Positions 1 to 10,530 of a stretch of DNA of 64,000 nt are shown in pieces. Under the pieces are notes generated by a model. It was not told the DNA's origin. It did no database searches and saw nothing but the letters and a program-made list of their open reading frames with translations. This DNA is from Diogma glabrata (lineage: Eukaryota; Arthropoda; Insecta; Diptera; Cylindrotomidae). Made by a program: the position numbers and the translations under genes. How positions within the stretch are numbered: the stretch's first letter is position 1; every line of letters begins with the position of its first letter. The stretch lies in contig OY856188.1 in NCBI GenBank assembly GCA_963693315.1, forward strand, positions 95,847,745 through 95,911,744. Direction: 5' to 3'.

Positions 1-709
1 TCTTCTGTCTTTGGCCATCGGCAGTACGAACTACGGCAGACGAATAAGTTAGAAGGTCTGGAGTCTGTACGATTTCTTTAGCAAAATCACCACCAATTAC
101 AGTCAAGGACGCTCCACTATCCAACAGTCCAGTATGTTGTTTACCCAATATTGACACTGTGGCATAAGATCTCACATCGTTGTCCAATTTCACAATAGAG
201 GAAATGGTTTTAGTTTTAAACAAATGACGTTGTTGCCAATAAATACGAGAACGGAGCGCAGAGCGCGATGGAATTTTCAAAGATGATAATGAATCGACAA
301 ATATGTTTGAGCGCACCTTCAGGTATTCGTTCAATCGTTGTTGGAACGATTTGATTTTGGTCCATAATGGAGGTGGTTCAGTATGAACGGGTGTTCGTTT
401 CAATAATTTCATATCAGTATCATGAGTGGGTACCAAATCATTAAAAGTCGCATTTGTAATCGGTGTTTCAGGGGTGACGATAATGGAATTATTATCTGTT
501 TCGTCTCTGTTTGAAATACTTACAGGTAGAGCATTCCAAGAGTGTTCTATCAAATTGGATGTTGAAGCTCGGTTCAACAGTGTATTGTGTACTAATAGGT
601 TATTGGGACTAGTTGATGAAATATTTGAAGGATCAGGAGACAAATTAAATTTGGTCTTAGATGAATCTAAGACAGGTCTTGGGAGCGAGAAAAGGTGTTG
701 GGATTCTGG
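1..709 (-). CDS. Pol N-terminus (aspartic protease) of RING-Gag LTR retrotransposon, partial
   Basis: This minus-strand frame is open from the gag frameshift site to the left edge of the window, so the rest of pol (reverse transcriptase, RNase H, integrase) lies outside. It has no obvious own start codon and is offset by -1 from gag, which implies expression as a Gag-Pol fusion by ribosomal frameshifting. After about 170 residues of Ser/Thr/Asn-rich linker it contains the retropepsin active-site motif LLDSGASLTVIGG (DSGA at about 110-121). This is typical of Ty3-type retrotransposon proteases, which cut Gag-Pol into mature proteins inside the particle. I read the whole stretch and found no in-frame stop, so this part looks undamaged. 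That it is a Ty3-group element rather than another LTR group rests on the Gag type and the primer site, and is an inference. Confidence 0.8.
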
Positions 710-716
710 CCCCCCC
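654..716 (-). promoter_or_regulatory. Candidate -1 frameshift site at the gag/pol junction
   Basis: On the minus strand a run of seven G is followed by C. In gag phase this reads G-GGG-GGC (709-715), which fits the X-XXY-YYZ slippery heptamer. Slipping back by one base enters the pol frame, which is open from here to the window edge. A perfect 8-bp hairpin (GTCTTAGA / TCTAAGAC, 654-673) encloses the gag stop codon (667-669) about 35 nt downstream. That spacing is longer than the usual 5-9 nt, so the hairpin may not be the stimulator. Confidence 0.55.
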
Positions 717-2229
717 TTCGGTTTCCCTGACAATTTTCACAATTAGGACACAACACATCGTCCTTCCCACATCCCCAACAAAACAATCGCTGTGATTCAC
801 GACAATCGTGCCACCGATGACCAGGTCGTTTGCAGTTCCAACAAATAGTTGAACTGGTTATTCGTCTCATATTAGGGGCAGGCTGTATTGCCGCAAGTTC
901 GTTGGATGTAATTGGTAACGATTCAGTTGGCAATTCGTTAATTTGTATTTGTGAAAATTCACGATCTAAATCCACCTCAGACACCGGTCTCGATGGTCTA
1001 ATGTTATAATCGCGCGGTCTGGTTATTGACTCGGCCCATAATTTTTCGCGGTCACGGCAGAGCTGGCGCAGATGTTCCAGTCCATAGATGGTGACATAAA
1101 GTAGCTCCCTTCTAATTTCCAATCGTAAGTTGTTGCGAATCAAGGAGAACAACTCCACATCCGGCATCGGTACTCGTAGTTTATCGCCTAGTCGATAAAT
1201 TGATTGTAAGAATTCATCAAACAATTCGGTGGGCCGCTGTTTCCTGGCCCTCATCCGCTCCTTTACCTCTTCGTCCGTCTGCCTGTCTTGAAATTCTATT
1301 CGAAGAGCATGACATAAGTCAGTCCAAATAAGCTGTCGGTTCTGGCGAAAATATCTCCAGAACCAATCAGCGGCACGATCTGTGAACAACAGGTACAGAC
1401 AGCGGGTGATAATAGTAAAATCGTTATTTAAACACATCTCTGTCAGCCGCTCTATTCTGAAGATGAACGCTTCAACATCCAGACCATCGGGTCTGCCTGA
1501 GAACGTTACGTTCCAATTTCTAACTGTGGTAGAGTGCTGATCGAGATGTGTTCGTATTCTAGCTGGAGCAAGAGCAGGATGAGGTTCAGCAAACATTGGT
1601 GGTACTGGTACATTATTTTGCACAAACGCATTTACTGGCGTATAATTTGAATGAACCGATTGATGTCTCGGGGTGGTGGGCGAGATTACATTATGCGCTA
1701 GGGGTAGTAACACTTCAGGTGCTGGAGCACGTGATTGCATCATTGAGTGATTAATCCTTGAAATTTCCTGATCGATGTGAGCATTTACAGCTTCCTGAAA
1801 ACCATGATCTTCCGCTGCCGCGACACCATGTATGGGAGATCGTTGAGCTATATTCACTCGCACTTCATCGGCGAGTCGGGATGGTGGAAGACGGTTTGCC
1901 AAGGGAGTGGACGAGGGTTGATTTCCGGTACTGGAACGACGTTGCCAACCTGCGGTAACAGATCGAGTCACAGGTCGCGGTGGGGGTGGCACTATTGTAT
2001 AATTATTCTTATCTATCCCTCGAGGCAACCTCTGTAATTCTGCACGCTCACAAGCGGCTCGACAAATTGGGCAGGTGTGATTCTGCAACAACCAGTCGTT
2101 GAGGCAGATGTCATGAAAGAGATGGTTACACCGAGTGAGAAGTTTTACGTCGGCCGGCACTATTTCGTGTTGACAAACAGCACAAGAGCTGGACCTATCC
2201 AGAACGTCCATCTTATCAGTGGCAGACAT
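667..2229 (-). CDS. gag: Retrotransposon Gag with N-terminal RING-H2 finger and C-terminal zinc knuckles
   Basis: Intact 520-residue protein starting at the ATG at 2229. Residues 16-56 form a complete RING-H2 finger: C16, C19, C34, H36, H39, C42, C53 and C56, ending CPICR. Such fingers usually belong to E3 ubiquitin ligases. After a Pro/Ser/Arg-rich linker, about residues 235-400 match the Retrotrans_gag capsid type (WNVTFSGRPDGLDVEAFIFR, then the Trp/Arg-rich core and LRLEIRRELL). Near the C-terminus lie a CX2CX4HX4C knuckle (about 463-476, CWNCKRPGHRWHDC) and a second Cys cluster (about 484-500, CWGCG...CPNC) for RNA packaging. The capsid core and knuckles identify Gag. The RING is unusual for a retrotransposon Gag, and its ligase activity is only inferred. 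The stop overlaps the pol frame. No frameshift or premature stop is visible. Confidence 0.88.
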   Translation of the reverse strand: MSATDKMDVLDRSSSCAVCQHEIVPADVKLLTRCNHLFHDICLNDWLLQNHTCPICRAACERAELQRLPRGIDKNNYTIVPPPPRPVTRSVTAGWQRRSSTGNQPSSTPLANRLPPSRLADEVRVNIAQRSPIHGVAAAEDHGFQEAVNAHIDQEISRINHSMMQSRAPAPEVLLPLAHNVISPTTPRHQSVHSNYTPVNAFVQNNVPVPPMFAEPHPALAPARIRTHLDQHSTTVRNWNVTFSGRPDGLDVEAFIFRIERLTEMCLNNDFTIITRCLYLLFTDRAADWFWRYFRQNRQLIWTDLCHALRIEFQDRQTDEEVKERMRARKQRPTELFDEFLQSIYRLGDKLRVPMPDVELFSLIRNNLRLEIRRELLYVTIYGLEHLRQLCRDREKLWAESITRPRDYNIRPSRPVSEVDLDREFSQIQINELPTESLPITSNELAAIQPAPNMRRITSSTICWNCKRPGHRWHDCRESQRLFCWGCGKDDVLCPNCENCQGNRRGGQNPNTFSRSQDLS

Positions 2230-4546
2230 TATGAATACTCAAACCGCCGCACAGGACCAGATCAATAAATGCACGTATATGGAGAGCGAAACGAAAATTA
2301 TTACACTATCGATGTGAACGTTGAATCCAAATAAACAATTCAATTATCAACAGAAAAGATTATTTTATTCCAATATTTGAGTACTATGAATATATTTTAA
2401 AGCAGAATTTAAAAAAAATTATATGGAAATTTAGCGATTCAAACCTCAAACAGCTACGCAATGTCTGACCAATTCGTCAATTATATTAAATAAGATTTAT
2501 TATTGTCTTGATATTATTTCACTACTATTTACAATTGTTTTCCAAGATGCTGATATATGAACAGAACAATAAAAATAAACGGTGAGATTCGAGAGAAAAT
2601 AAGTAGACTACAAATATGGCAGAAGATGGCAATTACGAAAATACTACTGTGTTTTGTATCTGATTTGACTAAACAAGGTAAAAATTGTACTGTGAGAGAA
2701 AACAAGTATACTAAAATATGGCAGAAGATGACAATTATATGAACTTTCCAGACCCAATTCCGGGCAGATCTGGAGGTTCCCGTGCCGCGAAAGTCGCAAA
2801 ATACGAAAAAAAATTTTGAGCGATCGAATAAACAGTGCGGCAAGCCTACCGGTTTGACAAGACTAAGAAATTTTAAGTGTAACAAAAAAACTTAATGCTA
2901 CCCTGCCAATGAAATACTGAATTGAATCCAAAAAAAAAATCCTCTCCCCGAACTTGAAGCCAAATCTCTCACGGAGTTCAAAATTAGTAAATTAAAACCT
3001 TCAAATTCGGGTAGGCAAATTTTTCGTTGTTTTCTTTTAAATTAAATTAATTTTCAACTAAATTTGATTTCTTAAAATACTTAAAATTAGCTGGTGTCTT
3101 CAATGTTGTTATGTGTTTTTTTTTTTTTTTTTCCCGTTTGTAAATCCTTCTTATTTTCCTTGTATTGATTTTTATATTCTTGATTTTCCTTTTTTTTTTT
3201 TTATTGATTTATATGTTAATTATGTTCCTTTTATTGATTTGTATGTTAATTACTTTCCTTTTATTGATTTGTATGTTGTTTATTTTGATGGACCTACAAA
3301 TTGTTGGAGAAAGAGCGGATTAGTATTTGGTAATACCAGCAGTTTTATTTATAGTTCGCAATTAAATATTTATTTATTTATTTATTTTTTGTATAAATAT
3401 ATAAACATTTACCAATTTATTTATTTATTATTTATTTATTTATTTATTTTTTTAATAAATATTTATTTAATTATCTTTCTTAATAAATATTTATTTATCA
3501 ATTTATTTATTTATCGACGACGGACGGACGGACCAATCACGGGGGGAGTTCATCACACCCGGGGTTGAAGGTGGTGACCGCCGATCTTTCTCATTTTGCT
3601 TTGTGGTTTTTTTATGTTTTTACTTTGGGACCAATGAAAATTGAAAGTGTTCTACGTTAAAAGGATGGGAAGTGGAAAAGGATAGGGAACAAGACGGGAT
3701 GAATAAGGATGGGAGAAGGGAGGGTGAGACAGGAATAAGGTGGGGTATGTGCTGGTAGTGCCTCACCCAGCTGACGAGTGCTGATGGGATGGTCAGAAGA
3801 TAAAATCCCCTGCACCACCATTCTATCAACAACACTCGGCAGCTGCGATCCACGCCACCCACACATACGGTAAGGTGCTGTGGCAGAGGTGGACCAGTTA
3901 CACATCAGCATGACAGCCGAGCGAAATCTTCCCTCGACAGCGGGCCAATGCTGTCTTGGAAGAACTTCCTCGGTATCACCCGATGAGAACCAGCACACCT
4001 CAACCACAGGGAAGCTAGTATTGCCGGGAGGGGTCGCTAACGTTAGGCAATAGTAGCGCAGGTTGGGCTCTGAGGACCCCGCAAACCCGAAGCCTGACCA
4101 GGTGACCAGACTCGGACGAGGTTTGGCGTATACACCAAACCACGTCGTTCTAGGTCTGGCACCTGAGACACCTTCGGCCTTTGAGACGTCTCCAGAAACC
4201 CACCCCGTAACTAGGGTCCGTGGGGTTGTAATGCCCATTGAGAATAATTCCGAAAAATTATTCTCACCCATGCGTTTTAAAAAAAAGACAAAAAAGGAGA
4301 ATATTAGCTGGAGGCGTAGGGACGCAACTCCCCATCAAAGTACAGTCTGAGGAATCTCAGACTTCCTTTGCTCCTGCGCGTGTGAAGCAGGGAATTGCTT
4401 CTACGCCGCCAGAGTCTTTACTATTGTTTTGGTGGAAAAGAAAGTTAATTTTGAAGAAAAATTTTTAAAAAAAAATTTTTCGAATTTTTTGAAATTATGG
4501 AGGGACTCCTCCAGAGTCCTACATCGCTGTAGGGACCCTTAGAGCA
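2230..4546 (-). other. Long 5' leader between primer-binding site and gag
   Basis: This 2.3 kb stretch lies between the Lys primer site and the gag ATG. It shows no recognisable protein domain. A 204-codon open frame (4271-3657, minus) is rich in Pro/Ser/Trp, does not resemble a known family, and may be chance. The left half holds T-rich simple sequence, so a secondary insertion inside the leader is possible. Confidence 0.4.
3185..3515. repeat. 30-bp tandem repeat and (ATTT)n simple sequence
   Basis: About three copies of a 30-bp unit containing TTTTATTGATTTGTATGTTA run from 3190 to 3285. Long runs of ATTT/TTTA tetranucleotides follow from about 3358 to 3515. The open frame across them is only a by-product of the repeat. 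Confidence 0.8.
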
Positions 4547-4564
4547 GCCCCACGTTGGGCGCCA
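4547..4564 (-). other. tRNA-Lys primer-binding site
   Basis: The minus strand reads TGGCGCCCAACGTGGGGC, complementary to the 3' end of insect tRNA-Lys(CTT) including CCA. It lies 3 nt from ACA, the expected 3' end of an LTR (4568-4570), and points the same way as the RING-Gag ORF. Confidence 0.8.
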
Positions 4565-4837
4565 ATTTGTAATGAAGCGCTTTCTTATTGGCGAACCAAT
4601 AAGAAGGACATAGCAGGAAGCGTACCTAGCGAGATTGATTTTCAAGCCCCAAACTAGCTTCAGACCATGGGAACGATAAAGTAACCCTGCTACTTCAGCA
4701 CAAATACAGACATGTACGCTATTCACGAAAATTTGCAGAAATGGAAAGAAATACAAGTGGAAAAACGAAGACTCTGGCGACCCCATTGGCGAAAGACCCA
4801 CGATCAACACGTCCAACCCCTACGTTCACTCACATAT

Positions 4838-4912
4838 GCCCACACACACACACTCCCACACGCACACACACACACACACACGCTCACACATACACACACA
4901 CACACTCACACC
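4838..4912. repeat. (CA)n microsatellite
   Basis: Interrupted CACACA run with TC and CG variants, about 75 bp. Confidence 0.9.
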
Positions 4913-5039
4913 CCTTTATCATTATGGCCGTAATAATGAAATAAATTTACTCACCCCATGATTAAGCCCCGTCCTCCTATTCGAATTCCATCAGCCCTCC
5001 ATCAGCACGTTGTTCATGTTTGGAAATACCCCAAAATTA

Positions 5040-6190
5040 CTTGGTATAAAAACAAATGTTGAATGACTTTGCACGTACGAACGTTGTATCAAACTGGTAG
5101 GTAGAAACGTTCAATAAACTAGCAATCGTTGAATACTTTGTTGAATCAAAACGGTAGGTAGAAACGTTATAAAAAAACTGGTATGATTTTGTTGAATCAA
5201 AAAAAATATTGTAATTGGTGAAAACTATTGTTGACTTTGTTGAATCAAGATGATAAGAAGAAACGTTATATAAATTTTGTTGAATCAAAAGAAAGTATTG
5301 TAATTGATGCAAAATTTTGTTGAATCAAAAAATGATGTGATTGAGGTAAAATATTGTTGGATCAAAAATGATACAATGGATGTAAAATATTGCTGAATCA
5401 AAAATGGTGTAATGGAGGTAAAATTATGGTTGAATCAATAATGATGTAATTGTTGTAAAAGATGGTTGGATCAAAAACGAGGTAATTGTTGAAAAATATG
5501 GTTGAATCAAATAGTGATATAATTGATGAAAAATATTGTTGAATCAAAAAAGATGCAATTGTTGTAAAATATGGCTGAATCCAAAACGATGTAATTGTGG
5601 TAAAATATGGTTGAATCGAATAATGATATAATTGATGCAAAATATGGTTGAATCCAAGACGATGTAATTGTTGTAAAATATGGTTGGATCACATAAAGAT
5701 GTAATTGTTGTAAAATATGGTTGAACCAAAAACGATGTAATTGTGGTAAAATATGGTTGAAACAAATATGATGCAATTGATGCAAAATATTGTTGAATCA
5801 AAAATGATACGTAGAAACGTTATATAAATTTGTAAAATTTTGTTGAATCAAAAATGTTGTGATTGTCGTATACTTTTGTTGAATCAAAAATGATGTAATT
5901 GATGTAAAATTTTGTTGAATCAAAAATGATATAATTGAGGTAAAATATTGTTGAATCAAAAATGATACGTAGAAACGCTATATAAATTTGTAAAATTCTG
6001 TTGAATCAAAAATGTTGTAATTGTCGTATACTTTTGTTGAATCAAAAAATGAGGTAATTGATGTAAAATATTGTTGAATCAAAAATGATACGTAGAAACG
6101 GTATATAAATTTGTAAAATTTTGTTGAATCAAAAATGATGTAATTGATGTAAAATTTTGTTGACTCAAAAATGATAAGTAGGAACGTTAT
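5040..6190. repeat. 36-bp minisatellite with higher-order units
   Basis: Degenerate head-to-tail copies of a 35-37-bp unit built on TTGTTGAATCAAAAATGATG then TAATTGATGTAAAATA. There are more than 20 copies. From about 5770 a higher-order unit appears in which a segment containing GATACGTAGAAACG and TATATAAATTTG recurs every 110-150 bp. Three overlapping minus-strand frames stay open only because of the repeat. Confidence 0.9.
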
Positions 6191-6839
6191 ATAAGCTTGC
6201 AGTCATCAGCGTTAAACATTTAAACCACAGTAGCAATAGCAAGATTCGGACGTCAAAGTGGCGTTGAAAAATATGAAAATATAACCAAAGTCTAACCTTT
6301 GAGATCAGGTAATGTTAGCAAAAGGTGGACTTCAAAGTTGCATTACAGTATGGTTGAAATACGTTGGTTACAGCACAAATTTCTATTAAATGTTGCGTTG
6401 AACAATATTTGAAGCACAGAGGTGGTAAAAATCACAATTAATTGTTACGTTGCATATTATTTGAAGCACAGTAGTGGTAAAAATCACCATTAAATGTTGC
6501 ATTGAAATATATTAGTTATAGTTGCATGCGTAGAAAATACCAGGCAACAACTTGGTAAAAAAAAAAATGCCCGTTGAAAAATTTTGAACCACGCAAAAAT
6601 CTGTATATATCAAAAAAAAAATTCGTTGCAAACAGTTGACAATGATGACCCCAAAATATTGCACAGAACTGCGTTGCAAAAGTGGAGACTGATGACGTAA
6701 CAACGGTATATCAATACTATGTTGCACAAGTTGAAATAAATATCACAGATGTGGCGCTTCATTAATTTTGGTTTGATGCAAGCCCCATTTTAATCCAGAG
6801 GAAATACAATTATTGGGATATAAAATTATCATGAATAAT

Positions 6840-7355
6840 CAAACTAGGTATTTTTGTTTTTGTTTGTTCCATAAGCACATTATAATCAAAGAAATTGTTC
6901 TAAATTAAGTAAATATTCTTCACAAAACACAGATTTACATAATCACTACTGGTTAAGTGCATTTCTAAATTAAAATAATAATACTCCAAATAATTACTAG
7001 TAACGGTACAGAAATTGTTCTATTTATGTTTAAATTAAACTTCACAAAACACAACTTATGTTCTTATGTTATTAATACTAGTTATGTGCAAGGCTTATTA
7101 AAATAATACTAATCAAACTGGTAGATTTTGCTTGAGTTCAGTAAACACTTTATAATCAAAAGTAAACTGTTCCTAATTAATGAAATATTCATCACAAAAC
7201 ACAGATTGACTTTTTACTACTGGATATGAGCATCCATCATGATCCTACTAATAATCAAACTAAATACTAATGGCGGTACGTAAATTGTTCCAATAAGTTA
7301 ATAAATTAATTTTCACTAAACACCGCGGACGTTGTCACTACTAGTTAGGTGACCT
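6840..7355. repeat. Degenerate tandem repeat, about 120-150-bp unit
   Basis: Four diverged copies share the order: AATTGTTC, AATATTCTTCACAAAACACAG, CTACTGGTTA-like, then ACTAATCAAAC. They start near 6890, 7010, 7160 and 7280. Confidence 0.6.
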
Positions 7356-9436
7356 TCTCAGCATCATTATCATAGCCAACCTATTTTGTTTGGTTGCGGT
7401 TTCGTAGGAATTGACATCACATGCAAGGTTTTCCTCTCATATAATAAATTAAAACAATACACAAATAAAATTCTTTTTGGTTTTCCAGTTGTCCGTGACC
7501 TTGACCACGCCCTGTATTACGGACACACAAAAGAAAAACTAGCGAGACTGGTGTAGGACTAATTTTCTAATCATCCGTTCGAAATGGTGTAATCACATGG
7601 ATTTTATCGTATTGCTTATTGATTGACCTTAGGGGTTATCACTAAAAATTAGCTATCCCGTTACTGAAATTGTAATTCTACCACACTAGTCATATTAATA
7701 ATCTATTGAATCATACCTGATACTCCGAAATTTCTTTTGTGGTAATTGTGATCGATCTCGTCAAAATTTCCTTCTTTTCCCTGCAATTCACGCTTTTCAA
7801 TTATCGGATATAACTATCCATAACCCAATTCCACTGGATGAATCCCTTTTTCCGGCCGTTATTATCCAACAAAGAATATAAAAGAGTTCCACGTCCACAA
7901 AATAACACAATTCTCTACACCACCGATTTCAATCTGTCAAAAATTAATGTATAATATCCGGCTAAATCACAATAGCCAAAACTGAAATTAAACTAATTTC
8001 TTTTTTTTTTAAGCGACGTCAAACACAAAAATGAAAAGGTAGCAGATTTTGACGTGCACTATACGAAATGTTAATTGGACTAAGAGAGAGAATAAGTTAC
8101 CGTGCTCATTATATAGTCAAATTTTTAATCTCGCAGTAACTCGAATAAAGTATTTAGATGGGAGATAATTAATTTACATCAGATTTTCAAATTATTGGGA
8201 ACTTATTATAGTTCACAAAACCGTTTACTATTTGATAATATTGTACGAGAATAAGGTTGGGATACAGAATATTTCTGACACATCCATAATATTTATAATT
8301 GAATCCAAAATGAATTAAATGCAGATGCGATCGATGTTATGATGTTTGGACATTTATTAAACTACACTCTACTATACCAGCACAGTGAAGTTCAGTTTAA
8401 TAACGGAAGGATTGTTTAAAGCAAAACACTCATACAAAGATAAATCAAATGTTTAACAAAGCAAAAATAGTAATTCGTTGTATGTTGACGATTGGAAACA
8501 AAATACACGTAGCCGTTATGAGGTTTTGAAAATTTCGTTGTTTCATTACGGTTGGTGTTTTAGAAAAAAATTCAAACCCAAGTAGTATGGCGAGAACAGT
8601 CGAATGGAAATATAGCGCGCGTCAATTTTAGTGTGTGGTAAGATTAAATTCTGATTAAAGTTTAGCGGTTATACGGATGATGATTAAAGAAAATTATCAA
8701 TTAATTCAAATTAACCAATATTATATTATATTAATGAATAAATAAATCAGGGTAATTAGTGCCATTTTCCCTCTCCCATACGTTTGTCCACCTATTGCAG
8801 ATTTAGTCAGATTTTAAGAAATATAAGGACGCTATGAGTTAAGGAAACTACACGACACATGAATATTGATGATGAAGGGATGAGAAACCATTACATGCGG
8901 TACGGATTAATATAAGGAACAACAACTAAGGAAGCTGCGACTATAATATTCTATATTATCCCAGACTATCCATTACACAACCCAACGTTCTTTATCAAAA
9001 TTCGAAAAGCGTGGTCTGGTAAATTCAACAAAACTGCTACAGACACCAAGAGGTTTAAGAAAGTGTGGCTTCGAAAATTAATCCAAAGCATGAACATTTT
9101 CCACTTCTTCTTATTTATTCTGACAACCATTAACAAAGCAAGAACACTAGCTCAACATACCCTTATAAAATTTGACAATGCGGGGTTTCGACCTTAAATC
9201 CAAGACACCCAAAAATTCAAAATGTTGGATTTTTGCACTATTTCACTTCTTTTTGATTTAACCCATATTTTTTGGATCGCAGTCATTTAGCAGGGAGCAC
9301 AGTAGGGAGCTATAAATAAAAAACATGACTAGAAAAATGAATAGAAAACAAAATTGTAATGAACACTGTGCATTTCTGATAGTGGAATCAAACAACACAT
9401 TGTTGTTGCAATGGCACAGGAAATTGTTGAACACCA
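7356..9436. other. AT-rich stretch, no feature recognised
   Basis: No open frame with recognisable domains, no clear repeats, and no RNA gene seen on either strand. Confidence 0.5.
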
Positions 9437-9900
9437 CCTATATCAATATAATCAAATCAATATAATAAAAATTATTGCACCGATAGAATCGGTGAATGAT
9501 AAATATGAATAGTGAATCAATATCGAAAAATCGCAGCACCAAAGTTGTAGGCGAGTGTTGAGTTTGAAAATCAATTAAATAAAAGTTTGTTGCGTCAATT
9601 TGACAGGCAAATGTTAAATTTGAATGGTAAATCAATATAATAAAATGGTTGCGCAAATGAAACCGCCAAATGTTGAGCAATAAAAATAATATAATATAAC
9701 AAAAATCGGTGCGAAAATGTTATCGGCGATTGTTGAGCAACATTAACAATAGAATTTATTAAAAGTGTGATGGATCAAAGCCACAGGCGAGAGATGAAAA
9801 ATAATAATAAATCGATTTATATAATAGAAATTTGAAGCGGCAAAGCCACAGGTGATAGCTGCACATGAATAACAGATCAATATAATATTAATTACAGAAA
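9437..9900. repeat. 58-63-bp tandem repeat, about 7 copies
   Basis: Successive units begin with AATCAATATAATAAAA-like sequence and continue with TTGCGGCAAAGCCACAGGCGA-like sequence (variants CGATAGAATCGGTGAAT, CAATTTGACAGGCAAAT, AAATGTTATCGGCGATT) and an ATGTTGAG/AATAATAA tail. Identity between copies is low, so the array is old. Confidence 0.7.
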
Positions 9901-10290
9901 CAGATGCAACACTTTCCCTCTATTAGATGTTATAACAAATTCAAATATAGGGACGAAAGCCAATGTTATTCCCCCATATTTCATTATTTTATTGTCAAGG
10001 CACGAATCATTAAAATCAATTATAGGATGACCAACTTTAATTCTATTCTTGCATTTAAAATTCGAATATCAACAAATTTTATTAAATCTGACTAGAATTA
10101 ATCTTTGATCCAACATACAGCTCCAAATTCTTATTACTTGTTAAACAAAACAAAATGTAATTTATTTTAATTTCACCTTTTTGATACACCACTATTAGCA
10201 ATAATAGTAAAAACAATCACTATTCAATCATTAATTAAATCACCTCCACAACCATTAAATGAATAATTAGGTTAATATAATTTAAGGTGG
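9901..10290. other. AT-rich stretch, no feature recognised
   Basis: A 63-codon open frame at 9904-10095 has no recognisable domain and sits in AT-rich repeat-flank sequence; I treat it as chance. Confidence 0.4.
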
Positions 10291-10292
10291 TT

Positions 10293-10530
10293 ATGACATG
10301 ACAGCTCTCCCTTATGGAGATCCTGTGTGGTAAAATTTGCACGTCTCAGATTTCGGTAGTTTTTTTTAATTTGTGAGTGAGGTCGGTCGACAGAATTTAC
10401 GCCAGTTTAAGCCAGGGGCGGGTGAATGTAAGTGTTTCATGCCCGACTAACATGGTGGACCTACACGAACCACCAGACAGACCTCCTACTACAAGATAGC
10501 GCCCAACGTAGGGCTCTTTCTTGTAGTAAA
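10293..10530 (+). mobile_element. Decayed LTR end with Lys-type primer-binding site
   Basis: A GC-richer block ends CTACTACA at 10493. Three bases later comes TAGCGCCCAACGTAGGGCTC (10497-10516), which differs at two positions from the Lys(CTT) primer-binding sequence. This spacing mirrors the element at 4.55 kb but on the plus strand. No gag or pol follows, only AT-rich sequence, so this is a relic. A 10-bp inverted repeat, TACTACAAGA / TCTTGTAGTA, brackets the site. Confidence 0.5.

Larger units (their letters stand above)
4568..6766 (-). mobile_element. Candidate 5' LTR of the RING-Gag element
   Basis: The LTR should start (plus coordinates) at TG 4568 next to the primer site. An 11-bp inverted match to that end (TAATGAAGCGC at 4570-4580, GCGCTTCATTA at 6754-6764) suggests the outer boundary is near 6766, giving a long LTR of about 2.2 kb. 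It contains a CA microsatellite and a 36-bp minisatellite. The partner LTR lies outside the window, so the boundary cannot be confirmed here. Confidence 0.4.

Noticed and set aside
426..746. Plus-strand 106-codon frame
   Set aside because: It is a shadow of the minus-strand gag/pol overlap.
3113..3568. Phe/Tyr/Ile-rich 151-codon frame resembling a membrane protein
   Set aside because: It is generated by T-rich tandem and (ATTT)n sequence; the hydrophobicity is a composition effect.
3657..4271. 204-codon minus frame in the gag leader as an extra gene
   Set aside because: There is no recognisable domain and its tail runs into low-complexity sequence, so it is kept only as part of the leader description.
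5037..5801. Four minus-strand open frames of 80-92 codons
   Set aside because: They are read from the 36-bp minisatellite and repeat with its period.
5040..6190. CRISPR array
   Set aside because: Repeats are contiguous and degenerate, without unique spacers of uniform length, and the DNA is eukaryotic in character.
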